Source of the DNA: Weissella bombi
Lineage (GTDB): Bacteria > Bacillota > Bacilli > Lactobacillales > Lactobacillaceae
Assembly (NCBI RefSeq): GCF_900094835.1
Contig: NZ_FMAO01000001.1
Span: forward strand, 272,345 to 336,344
Length of the DNA: 64,000 nucleotides
Reading direction: 5' to 3'
The notes below the pieces were generated by a model, which was not told the DNA's origin, did not search any database, and worked only from the letters and a program-made list of their open reading frames with translations. Shown one piece after another: positions 57,193-64,000 of the stretch. The position numbers and the translations under genes were made by a program. Each line of letters begins with the position of its first letter. Position 1 is the stretch's first letter.

Positions 57193-57300
57193 GAGTATCT
57201 GCCTCCAAATGTTTTTTCCACCTAGCCTCGCATGTAGCCTGGCGACCCGTAAAAGGGGCACCCGTCAAACTATTGAGGACTAGTGAGTATTTTTGGTATA
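57193..57300 (-). ncRNA. rpsB 5' leader, probable S2 autoregulatory RNA
   Basis: A leader of about 110 bases between the promoter and rpsB contains G/C-rich complementary blocks, including GACGGGTGCCCC then CGGGTCGCC and AGGCTACATGCGAGGCTAGG. S2 leaders with conserved structure are known in Firmicutes; assignment here is by position and composition. Confidence 0.5.
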
Positions 57301-57313
57301 AAACCAATTACTA

Positions 57314-57342
57314 ACTATACGCATTATTGTGACAAATGTCAA
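57314..57342 (-). promoter_or_regulatory. Promoter of rpsB
   Basis: Minus strand TTGACA (57337-57342), 17-base spacer, TATAGT (57314-57319): near-perfect sigma-A promoter. Confidence 0.85.
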
Positions 57343-57346
57343 TGAA

Positions 57347-57625
57347 TTAATCCATAAACTCAGCAACTTGATGTTCTCGTAAAAACTTTTCTTTCTGTGG
57401 TCTCGTTAATTGTTTAAACATTGCCTCAGCATGCAATGCATCATGTTTTGTTGTAAAAGCTTCAGCATAAACTAATTGCAAGGGATGCCGCTTAGCAGGA
57501 CGCGTAAATTTAGCGCCCTTTCCTGCCTCATGTGTTGCTAAGCGACGACCAACGTCATCAGTAAAACCACAGTACAACATGTTATCAGCCGTTAACAGTA
57601 CATACATATAATAAGGTTTACTCAT
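57347..57625 (-). CDS. GIY-YIG nuclease domain protein (YazA/YhbQ-like)
   Basis: A 92-residue single-domain GIY-YIG protein, starting MSKPYYMYVLLTADNMLYCG; the catalytic Tyr pair in YYMYVLL and YCGFTDD and a later Arg/Glu context RRLATHEAGKG fit. It is not linked to UvrC. Bacillus YazA lies next to YabB in the same way. Start ATG 57625 has GAGGGG; it overlaps the upstream gene by eight bases. DNA-repair role is presumed only. Confidence 0.93.
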   Translation of the reverse strand: MSKPYYMYVLLTADNMLYCGFTDDVGRRLATHEAGKGAKFTRPAKRHPLQLVYAEAFTTKHDALHAEAMFKQLTRPQKEKFLREHQVAEFMD

Positions 57626-58382
57626 GTTGCTGACGCCCCTCATAAATGGACCATACTTCATCAGTATAAGTATCATCTGCATTATGTGTTATTATCGGCG
57701 GCAATATTTTAGCACCTGTCAATTTACCATCTTTAATGGCATCAATTAATAACACATTAGCTGGTTCACCCGCTTTAGGATAAACAAATTGAATACGCTT
57801 TGGTGCTAAATGATTTTTTTGCAAGGTAGCCAAAATTTCAAACAATCGATCAGGCCGATGCACCATATAAAAATGTGCTTTATTTTTTAATAATTTTTTC
57901 GCTGTATATGTAACAAGCTCCAAATCAGCCATTATTTCATGGCGGGCAATTGCATAATGTTCATTCTCATGAATAATCGTATTTTCATTATCAACTGAAA
58001 AATATGGTGGATTGGAAACAACCATATCGGCTGATCCAGGTCGAATATCATCAAAAACATTGCGCATATCAGCATTTATAATGCTAATCTTATCAGTTAA
58101 ATCATTCATCATAACTGAGCGTTTCGCCATATCTGCAAGTCGTTCTTGAATTTCGACACCAACAATCTTACCCGTAACTTTGTGAGCCATAAAGAGTGCA
58201 ACTGCCCCATTTCCCGTGCCTAAATCAACAGTCAAACCACGCCCCCTTTTACGAGGCTCAGCAAAATTAGCTAATAATACTGCATCCAGTGAAAAAGAGA
58301 ATACACTTTTGCTTTGAATAATATGAACATCATCGTTGTACAACATATCAACACGTTCATCAGGTAACAGTTCAATTTTCAT
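57618..58382 (-). CDS. tRNA1(Val) adenine-N6-methyltransferase-like (YabB/TrmN6)
   Basis: A 254-residue SAM methyltransferase of the YabB/TrmN6 group: SAM loop DLGTGNGA (53-60) and the NPPY motif (124-127, VVSNPPYFSV), the signature of exocyclic amine methylation. The closest characterised relative modifies A37 of tRNA1(Val); target here is by family. It overlaps the GIY-YIG gene by eight bases, the conserved yabB-yazA pair. Confidence 0.92.
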   Translation of the reverse strand: MKIELLPDERVDMLYNDDVHIIQSKSVFSFSLDAVLLANFAEPRKRGRGLTVDLGTGNGAVALFMAHKVTGKIVGVEIQERLADMAKRSVMMNDLTDKISIINADMRNVFDDIRPGSADMVVSNPPYFSVDNENTIIHENEHYAIARHEIMADLELVTYTAKKLLKNKAHFYMVHRPDRLFEILATLQKNHLAPKRIQFVYPKAGEPANVLLIDAIKDGKLTGAKILPPIITHNADDTYTDEVWSIYEGRQQHE

Positions 58383-58410
58383 AAAAATTAACTCCTTGTT
58401 TCATAATTGT

Positions 58411-58440
58411 TTGCCAAAAACGCTATTTTTGTGGGATAAT
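58411..58440 (+). promoter_or_regulatory. Promoter of plsC with flanking inverted repeat
   Basis: TTGCCA (58411-58416), 18-base spacer and GATAAT (58435-58440). An inverted repeat AACGCT (58419-58424) / AGCGTT (58443-58448) brackets the -10 box and could be an operator. Confidence 0.6.
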
Positions 58441-58472
58441 AAAGCGTTATTATTAGGGAGGATGAACAAAAT

Positions 58473-59114
58473 ATGTTCTATTCATTCATGCGTTATTTTG
58501 CTGCAGGAATTGTCTGGCTAATTAATGGTCGTTATAAACTACTTGGCACAGAAAAATTACCTAAAGGCAACTACATTTTAGTAGGTCCACATCGTACTTG
58601 GTGGGAACCAGTTTTCTTTGCACTGGCAGGTTGGCCACATAAATTTAGTTTCATGGCCAAGAAGGAGCTTTTCAAAAACCCCATCCTAGGTTGGATTTTG
58701 ATTCATGCTAACGCCTTTTCAGTTGACCGTAAGCACCCTGGACCCTCAGCCATTAAGACACCTGTTCGAAATCTTAAAAAGACTGATTTAAGTCTAATTA
58801 TGTTTCCATCAGGCAGTCGGCACTCTGAACAAATGAAGGGTGGTGCATTGATGATTGCTAAATTATCAGGTGCACCTTTAGTCCCAATTGTTTATCAAGG
58901 ACCTGTCCGCTTCTCTAACTTATTTAAACGTAGCAACGTAACAATGGCTTTCGGTGACCCAATTTACATTGATAAACGAACAAAGCTTAACGAAGAATCT
59001 ACCGCCGAATTTGGCGACACTCTTCAAGATACGTTTGATAAATTAGATAAAGAAATTGATCCAGACTGGGTTTATGTAGATCCTAAACCAAAAAAAGAAA
59101 AACAAAATAACTAA
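58473..59114 (+). CDS. plsC: 1-acyl-sn-glycerol-3-phosphate acyltransferase
   Basis: A 213-residue acyltransferase that makes phosphatidic acid. An N-terminal membrane segment precedes the catalytic motif. The usual HX4D reads HRTWWE (His40, Glu45), and motif III reads FPSGSR (111-116) instead of FPEGTR. Motif IV region LVPIVYQGP is present. Both changes keep the fold but alter residues near the active site, and seem to describe a PlsC branch found in lactic acid bacteria. GGAGG lies about 11 bases before ATG; an internal frame shift was not seen. Confidence 0.88.
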   Translation: MFYSFMRYFAAGIVWLINGRYKLLGTEKLPKGNYILVGPHRTWWEPVFFALAGWPHKFSFMAKKELFKNPILGWILIHANAFSVDRKHPGPSAIKTPVRNLKKTDLSLIMFPSGSRHSEQMKGGALMIAKLSGAPLVPIVYQGPVRFSNLFKRSNVTMAFGDPIYIDKRTKLNEESTAEFGDTLQDTFDKLDKEIDPDWVYVDPKPKKEKQNN

Positions 59115-59134
59115 ATGTGATACATTTTCACATA

Positions 59135-59178
59135 AAAAGGTAAAATCATTCTAAACGAATGCTTTTACCTTTTTTTTA
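59135..59178 (+). terminator. Terminator after plsC
   Basis: Stem AAAGGTAAAA / TTTTACCTTT with a long loop that itself pairs CATTC/GAATG, followed by a run of T. Confidence 0.85.
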
Positions 59179-59203
59179 TTTACTTACATAAATCGAACCT
59201 AAT

Positions 59204-59236
59204 AAAAAAGTTGAGTTGTTGTCAACTCAACTTTTT
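59204..59236 (-). terminator. Terminator after yneF
   Basis: Perfect stem AAAAAGTTGAGTTG / CAACTCAACTTTTT, four-base loop; T-run on either side. Confidence 0.9.
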
Positions 59237-59243
59237 AACCAAA

Positions 59244-59480
59244 CTATTTCTTCTTTGAAGAAGTTTGAGCTTGATTTTTCATTTGTGCCATCATTTGGTT
59301 CAAACGCTTTTGTGAAGGCTTTTGTCCCATTGATGTCATCATTGATTTCATCATTTCTTCTGAAATTGGCGGATTATTCTTGATGTACGTCTCCATTGAG
59401 CGACGTGCAATAAAGAAACCAGCGACAGCGCCAAGTATCGCAGCAAGAATGACAATAAAAATCCAAATTGTTGTGTTCAT
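59244..59480 (-). CDS. YneF family (UPF0154) small membrane protein
   Basis: A 78-residue protein with an N-terminal membrane helix (about 5-25, IWIFIVILAAILGAVAGFFI), then the UPF0154 signature RRSMETYIKNNPPISEEMM and a Met/Gln/Lys-rich tail. YneF lies in the lexA region of Bacillus too. Function is unknown. Confidence 0.93.
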   Translation of the reverse strand: MNTTIWIFIVILAAILGAVAGFFIARRSMETYIKNNPPISEEMMKSMMTSMGQKPSQKRLNQMMAQMKNQAQTSSKKK

Positions 59481-59552
59481 CTTATTACTCCAAAAATATA
59501 TTCAAGTATTATTATAGCGAACTATGCGCCTTTTTACCAGATACTATAAATC

Positions 59553-59807
59553 TTAATTATCACGAAGGCCCTTTTCACGTTGAATTTTCTTTACTTTTTC
59601 TGGCGTAACTTCATTACCATCATCGTCATAAACTTGAAGCATTTCTACTTGCGAACGGAAAGACTTTCTAAAATTATCCAAAAACTCAGCTCGTAATTCA
59701 GCTCGTTCTGCAATTTCTTCTTCTGTTAATCCTTCTGCGGTTTTTGCCTTAGCAGCCAATTCGTTAATGCGTGTACGAACAGCCATCATGTGTTCTGTTT
59801 CAGCCAT
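59553..59807 (-). CDS. YnzC/UPF0291 (DUF896) protein
   Basis: An 84-residue helical protein with the DUF896 pattern RINELAAKAKTAEGLTEEE and ELRAEFLDNFRKSFRSQVE. In Bacillus, ynzC is the third gene of the SOS-inducible yneA-yneB-ynzC operon beside lexA. Here it stands alone. Start ATG 59807 is chosen with AGGTGG eight bases away; GTG 59819 or ATG 59813 are too close to it. Function unknown. Confidence 0.92.
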   Translation of the reverse strand: MAETEHMMAVRTRINELAAKAKTAEGLTEEEIAERAELRAEFLDNFRKSFRSQVEMLQVYDDDGNEVTPEKVKKIQREKGLRDN

Positions 59808-59949
59808 GTCCATTCCCACCTTTTCCTTGAAGTTAATGCTACTATTTTAACATAAATTGCAGTTTTCATTACATAATTAATTATATAACTACCAACAAAT
59901 ACATTATTTAGCGTAAAATAACTATTGATAATAAAAGGAGCCCTTGATT

Positions 59950-60549
59950 ATGCCTAATAAATCTACCAAACAATTAGATATTTTGAAGTTTATTTATGAA
60001 AAGCAACAACAACGTGGTTATCCACCTACTGTCCGTGAAATTGGGGATGGCGTTGGCCTAGCTTCTTCTTCAACTGTTCATGGTCACTTAACCAGATTAC
60101 AAAATAAAGGTTTTATTCAAAAAAAAGCGGAAAAGACGCGTGCTATTACAGTTACAAACGCTGGCCTTCAAGCTCTTAAACAAGCTGACGTCATTATGTC
60201 GAATAGTACACCTACCCCCAAGATTGATACTCCTGAAGATATATTAACTTCTATAAACGATCAAACTGTTATATTGCAACATCATAGTAATACAATGATT
60301 AATATCGGTATTTTAAACCACGATTTTTTATTAATTCAAACAGATGCTACTATTATTGATGGTTCAATTGTTGCCGTAAAATTAGATAAAAATAACGATG
60401 GTGAGCTCCAAAACGATGTCTATCGTTACTTTAAAGAAGGTAATCAAATTCGTTTACAACCAGAAAATAGTAACCTTAAACCAATCATTGCCGATAATGT
60501 CAATATTATTGGTAAAGTTATCGGTATTTATCGAAATGAAATCAATTAA
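59950..60549 (+). CDS. lexA: LexA-like repressor lacking autoproteolysis residues
   Basis: A 199-residue protein whose first 65 residues form a normal LexA winged helix (QLDILKFIYEKQQQRGYPP, then VREIGDGVGLASSSTVHGHL). The C-terminal half aligns with the LexA S24 domain, ending IRLQPENSNLKPI and NVNIIGKVIGIYRN. Three features needed for self-cleavage differ: the scissile Ala-Gly region reads STPTPKID; the nucleophile Ser in GDSMI is Thr115 (SNTMI); the catalytic Lys in VKRFY is Tyr158 (VYRYF). It should bind DNA but not self-cleave. AAAGGAG lies nine bases before ATG 59950 (a TTG two codons earlier is not used). No Cheo-type LexA box is visible upstream. Confidence 0.9.
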   Translation: MPNKSTKQLDILKFIYEKQQQRGYPPTVREIGDGVGLASSSTVHGHLTRLQNKGFIQKKAEKTRAITVTNAGLQALKQADVIMSNSTPTPKIDTPEDILTSINDQTVILQHHSNTMINIGILNHDFLLIQTDATIIDGSIVAVKLDKNNDGELQNDVYRYFKEGNQIRLQPENSNLKPIIADNVNIIGKVIGIYRNEIN

Positions 60550-60582
60550 AAATGAGTGATGCTGTACGGCATCACTCATTTT
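60548..60582. terminator. Bidirectional terminator after lexA
   Basis: Stem AAAATGAGTGATGC / GCATCACTCATTTT with six-base loop between convergent genes. Confidence 0.9.
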
Positions 60583-60583
60583 C

Positions 60584-61201
60584 TTATTTATCACGATTAT
60601 CGTAATAATCTTTTTCTTGTTGTTCCCAATTCAACTTATCTGCCGCCGTGATTTCACGCATCACCTTAGCCGGGTTACCGACAGCAACCGTATTAGCTGG
60701 AATATCCTTAACAACAACAGCGCCACCACCAATTACGGCATTATCACCAATGGTTACACCTGGTCCAACGAACACATTAGCACCAATCCAAACATTATTC
60801 CCAATAGTAATTGGTTTACCGTATTCTAAGCCACGCACTCGCACACCGGCATCAATTGGGTGACCAGCTGTAATTAAGCTAACACGCGGTCCAATCATAA
60901 CATTATTTCCAATGTGGACCTCACACGTATCCAAAATTGTTAGTCCCGTATTCCCGTAAAAGGTATCTCCAATATAGATATTTTTACCATAATCAATATA
61001 CAAATCAGGCTCAATATAGCTATCTTTACCGATTTTCCCCATTAAATCTTCTAATAGTTCTTGTACTTGCTCTTCATCTTCATGCGCCGTTTGATTATAC
61101 AGTGCTACAAGTCTTTTACAAGCTTTACGAGCTGCAATTAATTCCTTATCATCTGACTTATATAACTTACCAGACAACATAATTTCACGTTCTGTTTTCA
61201 T
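60584..61201 (-). CDS. Maltose/galactoside O-acetyltransferase-type hexapeptide transferase
   Basis: A 205-residue left-handed beta-helix acetyltransferase of the Maa/LacA type. The N-terminal SGKLYKSDDKELIAARKACK (maltose-acetyltransferase domain) is followed by hexapeptide repeats (ITIGNNVWIGANVFVGPGVTIG) and the catalytic His in ITAGHPID (near 112). Substrate is a sugar hydroxyl using acetyl-CoA. It is a single gene with terminator shared with lexA. Confidence 0.93.
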   Translation of the reverse strand: MKTEREIMLSGKLYKSDDKELIAARKACKRLVALYNQTAHEDEEQVQELLEDLMGKIGKDSYIEPDLYIDYGKNIYIGDTFYGNTGLTILDTCEVHIGNNVMIGPRVSLITAGHPIDAGVRVRGLEYGKPITIGNNVWIGANVFVGPGVTIGDNAVIGGGAVVVKDIPANTVAVGNPAKVMREITAADKLNWEQQEKDYYDNRDK

Positions 61202-61255
61202 TGAATCCCCCCTGAATCATACAAATATAATCACTACTTTATCATACTAATTATA

Positions 61256-63238
61256 TTATTGCTTATCAGTAAAATCATCATCTAGATAATGTTCACCAGC
61301 AGTAATATCATATTGCACCAATTTAAATTCATGTAGTAACTTTTTTTGTTTTGCAGTTAAATCTTTAGTTTTTAACTTTTTCCCATCTCTGTCCACAAAT
61401 GTATTACGCGTGTAATTTGCCAACGCTGGTAATTCATCAACAAACTTGGTTTGTAACGCGAAAAATGGTGTTACTTTACTATTCGTTGCTTTAAGCGCTA
61501 ACGTTGGGAAATCACTTGGCGATGCATATGGCCGAGCATCATGTTTTAATGATGTCTTATTTGCCTTACGAGCTGCCGCATTCTGATAAATAAAGTAATC
61601 CGTTTCATGGCTTTTTTTCATTTGCTTATCTTGATCCACAAATGTGAATACAACTGGCCAATGATCACCATAAAAAACCATTGTAATAGGACGTTTAATG
61701 TTTTCAATTTTATCAATTAACTTTTTAGTTGCTAAGTCAGTTTGATGAACACCTGTAATATAAGTTTCAACCTGATCCTTAGTTGCATCCGAAACAGCTG
61801 GTTCCCTCATTTTATAAGGACTGTTTGGATATTCCTTAGCTGAGTATGGCAAATGATTTTGCATGGTCATCAACTGCAGAAACTGAGACTTTTTATTTGT
61901 AGCGTTATCAACTTTATCTAATAAAAACTTATAAGCATTTTCATCAGCCGGGTATTCTGCATTAGCTGATAATTTACCCGTGTATTTATCCGGATACTTA
62001 TACGTTAATCCATCGGTTGTATAGAATTTTTGAATCCCCATATCTTTATAGGCATCACGGCGATTGTAAAACATACCAGCATACGGATGTAATACCTCTC
62101 GCTGATCAAATAAGCTTGGTAAGATTGGGTTCTTGTGCGCAAATGGTACAACTTGGGTATATGGTACCGCCATTTCTGGTGCAAAAGTTGCCAAAGGCAA
62201 TCCAGCAATTGTCATATACTCAATGTTGGCTGTCCCGCCTCCATAGCCTGATGATAGCATTTTACCTGAAATCGTTGCTTTATCTTTAATAGCATTAATG
62301 TTTTTATAGACATCCGGACCCTTATATGACAAATTTGGTACATCATCAGGATTAGTTAACGATTCACTCAAAATAGAAATAACCGTTTGACCCTTTAAAT
62401 TATCCTGTCTAGTTTCATTTAGCTTATCTGCATATTGCGTATACTTTTTTTGTAAATGCGCCATCTCCTTAGCAGAATAACCATCAGGCTCGCGCATGAT
62501 AACACTGGAAATATTTGATACAAATGTCATAATTGGTCCATTGACCATTGCATCATCAACACCAATTTTATTTCGCCATTGATAACCAAAATGATTTAGA
62601 ATCGCTCTATTTTGGTCAGCATTCACCACAAATGGTGTTGCCAACATCAAAAAGGTAACAAGCAACACAACCAAACGACTGCCTGCCTGTTTAAACATCA
62701 TGCTTTGCACTGATTCAGAAAATTTTCCCACTTTTTTACGGCGAATATACAATTCTAAAGCAACTGCAAGAATGAGTAACACAACAATACCCACAACAGC
62801 TGTCACTAAGAGGTCTTTGTCAACCATTTTAGTCAACCCACTCACAGCCGTTACTTCTGACATATCACTAAAAATAATAGGCTCATTACGTGTCTTCATC
62901 TTCATATATTCAGCTACAACAGCTACGATTGCCAATAATGAATATATTGCAATACCTACAAACAGATGATTAACTAAGACCACTATAAAGATAAATAGCG
63001 TTAAGCAGGCAAGTATTGAATACAGTACTTGCGAACGCATCATATACTGACGTACAAAGTCTAACGCAACTGGTATATCAGTCGATTGATAATTTAATCG
63101 TCCCCACACTTGAAAATGCATAGAAAACTGCAACCAAAAAACCGTCACGATACTTAAAACTAAACCGATAATCAGCAATTTCATCCAGCCATTAAAAGAA
63201 GGACCATTAAATTCAGATTTTTTAAAAATTTTCTTCAT
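61256..63238 (-). CDS. LTA synthase-type phosphoglycerol transferase
   Basis: A 660-residue membrane enzyme with five N-terminal helices (about 16-38, 65-83, 90-108, 140-165 and 190-208) and an extracellular sulfatase-fold domain (about 285-600). The catalytic Thr is Thr336 in GGGTANIEY; the metal site includes ILSES and FYGDHW. It resembles LtaS/MdoB family proteins that build glycerophosphate polymers on the cell surface. Whether it makes LTA or a related polymer is not certain. It is directly followed upstream by an acyltransferase 3 fragment with no gap. Confidence 0.92.
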   Translation of the reverse strand: MKKIFKKSEFNGPSFNGWMKLLIIGLVLSIVTVFWLQFSMHFQVWGRLNYQSTDIPVALDFVRQYMMRSQVLYSILACLTLFIFIVVLVNHLFVGIAIYSLLAIVAVVAEYMKMKTRNEPIIFSDMSEVTAVSGLTKMVDKDLLVTAVVGIVVLLILAVALELYIRRKKVGKFSESVQSMMFKQAGSRLVVLLVTFLMLATPFVVNADQNRAILNHFGYQWRNKIGVDDAMVNGPIMTFVSNISSVIMREPDGYSAKEMAHLQKKYTQYADKLNETRQDNLKGQTVISILSESLTNPDDVPNLSYKGPDVYKNINAIKDKATISGKMLSSGYGGGTANIEYMTIAGLPLATFAPEMAVPYTQVVPFAHKNPILPSLFDQREVLHPYAGMFYNRRDAYKDMGIQKFYTTDGLTYKYPDKYTGKLSANAEYPADENAYKFLLDKVDNATNKKSQFLQLMTMQNHLPYSAKEYPNSPYKMREPAVSDATKDQVETYITGVHQTDLATKKLIDKIENIKRPITMVFYGDHWPVVFTFVDQDKQMKKSHETDYFIYQNAAARKANKTSLKHDARPYASPSDFPTLALKATNSKVTPFFALQTKFVDELPALANYTRNTFVDRDGKKLKTKDLTAKQKKLLHEFKLVQYDITAGEHYLDDDFTDKQ

Positions 63239-64000
63239 TTAATTCGTCCCCTTCTTTTCCCAATAACTGACACCTTTAATAACTATCCATTTAATAATGA
63301 TAATAATAAATAACACAGCTAAAGACGCAATTACAAAATCAAGCCATTCAATTGCAATCAAATTATTCAGATAATGTTTTATTGGTACTATCATTGTTAT
63401 ATAACCTAGAACTACAAAATCAACGTACCAATATTTTCCTAATTTAATTAGCCAATCTGAAAAGCGAGATAACCGTTTGTTAATGTACCAAACAATTGAT
63501 AACATCGCTTCGAGCATAATCATAGCCGCAACTGTGCCTATAATCCAATGATTAATCAATGCTACCGTTAGCTCATATGATCCATTGTGTGCCATCACCC
63601 AACTAATAATAGCACCAGCCAAAACAGTTGCTCGTGCTGGTTGCCACGCTTTTTCCTCATCATTAAAATAGTAACCTAGCAACATGAACGGTTGTGCTAC
63701 CAACCCCGATGTAAATGACCATGGTAATTGCACTATACTTGATAGATAAAAGCCACCATACGTGAGTAATGCAACAAATACAATTTGGAGAAACAATGGT
63801 TTAATTTTAATTACTAAAGTTGTAATAATTGTGCCCCAAAATAAAGCCAACAAAATCCAACTTAACCCAATACCTGTTTCAAATTGCCAAAGTAATGTTG
63901 CGCCTGGCCAACCATTACCGTACAGCATTGCTTTTACACCCACTCGAATTGCTTGAAATGGTTGCATAAACAGTGATGTTAACCCAAACTTCTGTATGAT
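63239..64000 (-). CDS. Acyltransferase 3 family membrane protein, C-terminal part
   Basis: The frame remains open at the window edge, so this is the C-terminal 254 codons less the stop. About eight hydrophobic helices; the block IGLSWILLALFWGTIIT resembles the LWFLxAL segment of acyltransferase 3 (OafA/WecH-like O-acyltransferase) proteins. It ends one base before the LTA-synthase-type gene, so both are in one transcript and may modify surface glycan or teichoic acid. A Met at 63967 could be read as a start but lacks a ribosome site, and the family is longer. Confidence 0.65.
   Translation of the reverse strand: MIQKFGLTSLFMQPFQAIRVGVKAMLYGNGWPGATLLWQFETGIGLSWILLALFWGTIITTLVIKIKPLFLQIVFVALLTYGGFYLSSIVQLPWSFTSGLVAQPFMLLGYYFNDEEKAWQPARATVLAGAIISWVMAHNGSYELTVALINHWIIGTVAAMIMLEAMLSIVWYINKRLSRFSDWLIKLGKYWYVDFVVLGYITMIVPIKHYLNNLIAIEWLDFVIASLAVLFIIIIIKWIVIKGVSYWEKKGTN

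Noticed and set aside
57193-57261. N-terminal extension of rpsB
   Set aside because: The frame is open upstream, but the ribosome site GGAGG lies just before ATG 57192 and S2 proteins start there; the extra part is leader RNA.
59820-59949. LexA (Cheo) box in the lexA promoter
   Set aside because: No CGAAC-N4-GTTCG or near match in the spacer.
63762-63956. Plus-strand frames within minus-strand genes throughout
   Set aside because: These are shadows of real genes: no ribosome sites, no family signatures, and codon use of antisense type.

Overview
The window is a contiguous, gene-dense piece of a low-GC Firmicutes chromosome. AT-rich intergenic spacers, strong AGGAGG-type ribosome binding sites, Firmicutes-type synteny and product set (Cys-free L33/S14, YpbB-RecQ, RibT-ScpA-ScpB-RluB, YneF, YnzC, DUF2929, LTA synthase, ECF-type vitamin transporters, pyruvate carboxylase, a KxYKxGKxW secretion signal) point to Lactobacillales. 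The Leuconostoc/Weissella branch of Lactobacillaceae is my best guess; this is inferred from gene content and not proven. Almost everything is on the minus strand. Six genes are on the plus strand: an Mga-like regulator, a Nudix hydrolase, an ASCH protein, PlsC, a LexA-like repressor, and none else of substance. No tRNA, rRNA, insertion sequence, prophage or CRISPR array was seen.

Layout. 1-2010: the start of a secreted surface protein, divergent from a very AT-rich Mga/AtxA-like regulator (the only accessory-looking part). 2.1-8.3 kb: cyclopropane fatty acid synthase, Cys-free S14 and L33 with a structured leader, a membrane protein, pyruvate carboxylase. 8.4-15.3 kb: TrmK-Nif3-PepT operon, then a membrane protein/46-residue protein/TPR operon, and a Nudix hydrolase. 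15.4-24.3 kb: SbcCD with an MFS exporter, a probable pyridoxine kinase plus ECF S component, HU, Der. 24.5-30.2 kb: S1, Cmk, LysM protein, RecQ-YpbB, in the same order as in Bacillus. 30.3-35.5 kb: FMN riboswitch-controlled RibU, then CvfB-XerD-RibT-ScpA-ScpB-RluB. 35.7-44 kb: ASCH protein, CPA2 antiporter, orphan RelB/DinJ-like antitoxin, Dtd, Rel, DnaE. 44-48 kb: Cca-Uup-FolA-DUF2929 operon. 48-54 kb: MYG1-like protein, GlmS, Amt with a GlnR box, an LCP cell-wall ligase. 54-59 kb: RpsB, Tsf, PyrH, Frr, and YabB/YazA next to PlsC. 59-64 kb: YneF, YnzC, LexA-like repressor, a hexapeptide acetyltransferase, an LTA-synthase-type enzyme and a truncated-by-window acyltransferase 3.

Most of this is housekeeping. 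Observations most worth following: a LexA-family protein in which the scissile Ala-Gly, the nucleophile Ser and the catalytic Lys all appear replaced, with the yneA/yneB genes absent beside it; a GlmS whose catalytic Cys is third rather than second; a RecQ without its zinc cysteines; a perfect GlnR box before amt; an orphan RelB/DinJ protein; structured 5' leaders before rpmG-rpsN, rpsB and cvfB; and several small genes. No convincing new multi-gene system was found.
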